A stretch of 8,320 bases of DNA, taken from contig JAJAZO010000266.1 in assembly GCA_026785745.1 (NCBI GenBank), positions 1 to 8,320 of the forward strand, written 5' to 3'. The first letter of the stretch is position 1, and each line of letters opens with the position of its first letter. This document shows positions 7,547 to 8,320 of the stretch, piece after piece. Position numbers and translations under genes: made by a program. The notes under the pieces were generated by a model. The model had not been told where the DNA came from. It ran no database searches and worked only from the letters and a program-made list of their open reading frames with translations. This DNA is from Chitinophagaceae bacterium. Lineage in GTDB: Bacteria > Bacteroidota > Bacteroidia > Chitinophagales > Chitinophagaceae.

Positions 7547-8059
7547 ATGAATCCTTTAGTTGGCATCATCATGGGCAGCGACAGTGACTTAAATGTTATG
7601 CAGGCTGCTTCAGACATTCTTAAACAATTTGATATACCGCATGAAGTAACGGTGGTATCTGCACACCGTACTCCACACCGGATGATTGAGTATGCCACTA
7701 CAGCCAAAGAAAGAGGATTAAAAGTTATTATTGCCGGGGCTGGCGGTGCTGCACATTTGCCGGGTATGGTGGCCGCTGTTACTGTATTACCTGTTATTGG
7801 TGTGCCTATCAAGTCTTCCAATTCTATTGATGGCTGGGATTCTGTTTTATCCATTTTGCAAATGCCGAATGGTGTACCTGTTGGTACGGTAGCATTGAAT
7901 GCTGCTAAAAATGCCGGTATCCTTGCTGCTGAAATTCTCGGCACGGCTGATGAAGCTGTTTCTAAAAAAATAGCAGACTATAAAGAATCGCTTAACAGTG
8001 AAGTGATAGAGAAAGTAGAAAAGATGAAGAAAGAAGGATGGGAGAATAAGTTTGATTAA
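7547..8059 (+). CDS. purE: N5-carboxyaminoimidazole ribonucleotide mutase (class I PurE)
   Basis: PurE moves the carboxylate of N5-CAIR to carbon, giving CAIR, directly after PurK in purine synthesis. Its 170 residues are normal for a single-domain bacterial class I enzyme. Conserved parts are GIIMGSDSD (6-14, phosphate/ribose binding), SAHRTP (38-43) with the family's catalytic His at 40, and GAGGAAHLPGM (64-74) with a second conserved His at 70. VIGVPIKS (83-90) and LQMPNGVPVGT (104-114) are also typical. The presence of purK in the same window supports the two-step mutase route rather than direct AIR carboxylation. The start is fixed by the GSDSD motif lying 10 residues in. The C-terminal 30 residues are a lysine/glutamate-rich helix. 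It is separated from purK by the efflux cassette, and a toxin-antitoxin-like pair begins 19 nt after its stop codon. Confidence 0.96.
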   Translation: MNPLVGIIMGSDSDLNVMQAASDILKQFDIPHEVTVVSAHRTPHRMIEYATTAKERGLKVIIAGAGGAAHLPGMVAAVTVLPVIGVPIKSSNSIDGWDSVLSILQMPNGVPVGTVALNAAKNAGILAAEILGTADEAVSKKIADYKESLNSEVIEKVEKMKKEGWENKFD

Positions 8060-8066
8060 TATTTTT

Positions 8067-8074
8067 TATCTTTA
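8067..8074 (+). promoter_or_regulatory. Candidate -7 box for the toxin-antitoxin pair
   Basis: TATCTTTA matches seven of eight positions of TAnnTTTG and ends 4 nt before the antitoxin ATG, the same placement as the purK box. No TTG lies at the expected -33 distance, so the call is tentative. If real, the mRNA would be almost leaderless. Confidence 0.3.
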
Positions 8075-8078
8075 GTAA

Positions 8079-8274
8079 ATGAAAAAATATGAAGTAATAG
8101 TAGAAGATGAAAAAGCAGCAGAGCTTGCTGAGTTATTAAAAAAACTTCCTTATGTAAAACACTTTAAAGAAAGGTGATACAATTCACTCATATACTATTG
8201 CGTCTGAAGATTCTTTGAAGGAGGATTGGTTAGCAGAAGAAGATGATGAACTGCAAAAACTCTATGGAAAATGA
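8079..8274 (+). pseudogene. Small antitoxin-like gene broken by a one-base frameshift
   Basis: From ATG at 8079 the frame reads MKKYEVIVEDEKAAELAELL and on to KERstop, ending at TGA 8175-8177 after 32 codons. The frame one base ahead then continues smoothly from 8176 as DTIHSYTIASEDSLKEDWLA and ends in LQKLYGK, with its TGA at 8272-8274. Together they would give an acidic protein of about 64 residues that resembles small Bacteroidota antitoxin-like proteins with the C-terminal pattern SLxEDWLxEEDDxLQxLY; this resemblance is from memory. Removing one A from the run at 8166-8168 or 8170-8172 would join the parts. The second stop overlaps the toxin start as ATGA, a layout typical of translationally coupled toxin-antitoxin genes. 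A real mutation, a sequencing or assembly error, or recoding could each explain the break; the first two are likelier. Confidence 0.65.
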
Positions 8275-8320
8275 ATTATAGCCGTAGAGAAATCGTTTGG
8301 GTAAAATTCCCATTTAGTGA
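8271..8320 (+). CDS. Probable MazF/PemK-type toxin, N-terminal 16 codons (cut by window edge)
   Basis: Starting at ATG 8271, which overlaps the preceding antitoxin stop in ATGA, the frame reads MNYSRREIVWVKFPFS and leaves the window. The pattern G/R-E-I-V-x-V-x-F-P-F-S/T is the first strand region of the MazF/PemK fold, a family of mRNA-cleaving ribonuclease toxins. Overlap with a small acidic upstream protein fits a type II toxin-antitoxin pair. Only 16 residues are visible, so the family is a probable assignment, and whether the rest is intact cannot be told. Confidence 0.6.
   Translation, partial: MNYSRREIVWVKFPFS

Noticed and set aside
7405..7587. 60-codon plus-strand open frame before purE
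   Set aside because: It runs through repeat-like intergenic DNA and overlaps the purE start in another frame; no start signal or recognisable domain.
7543..7944. 133-codon minus-strand open frame inside purE
   Set aside because: It is antisense to a strongly conserved purE coding sequence.

Overview
The window looks like a piece of a Bacteroidota chromosome, most likely from Chitinophagaceae or a near relative. The evidence is the moderate to low GC content, TAnnTTTG-type promoter boxes, the lack of convincing Shine-Dalgarno sequences before the genes, and protein sequences that read as Bacteroidota versions of their families. The family assignment is inference from recalled sequence style; no database was searched. 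No rRNA, tRNA, CRISPR array or insertion sequence was seen.

Layout from left to right. (1) 1-257, minus strand: the first 85 codons of 4-hydroxyphenylpyruvate dioxygenase (hppD), cut by the window edge. (2) 258-494: a divergent intergenic region with a perfect 8-bp-arm palindrome and a promoter ending almost on the purK start codon. (3) 495-1616: purK. (4) 1757-7377: a complete tripartite RND efflux cassette on the plus strand. It has a lipoprotein membrane-fusion protein (1757-2812), an AcrB/MexB-type inner-membrane pump (2934-6050) and a TolC-type outer-membrane protein (6058-7377). The 121-nt gap between the first two genes is entirely filled by an inverted-repeat element. (5) 7378-7546: an intergenic region with a degenerate relative of that element and a candidate promoter. 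(6) 7547-8059: purE. (7) 8079-8320: a small toxin-antitoxin-like pair. The antitoxin reading frame is broken by a one-base shift, and only the first 16 codons of the MazF/PemK-like toxin are visible. No gene-free stretch exceeds 300 bases; the longest is 237 (258-494).

How the genes work together. PurK and PurE catalyse consecutive steps of purine synthesis: AIR to N5-CAIR, then N5-CAIR to CAIR. They are often neighbours, but here about 5.9 kb containing the efflux cassette separates them. The three efflux genes form one functional unit spanning both membranes: pump, periplasmic adaptor and outer-membrane channel. The pump keeps all the proton-relay residues I could map, so the system looks intact; its substrate cannot be read from the sequence. 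Nothing here amounts to a clearly new system. The points most worth a second look are the split purK/purE pair, the structured element inside the efflux operon and the frameshifted antitoxin.
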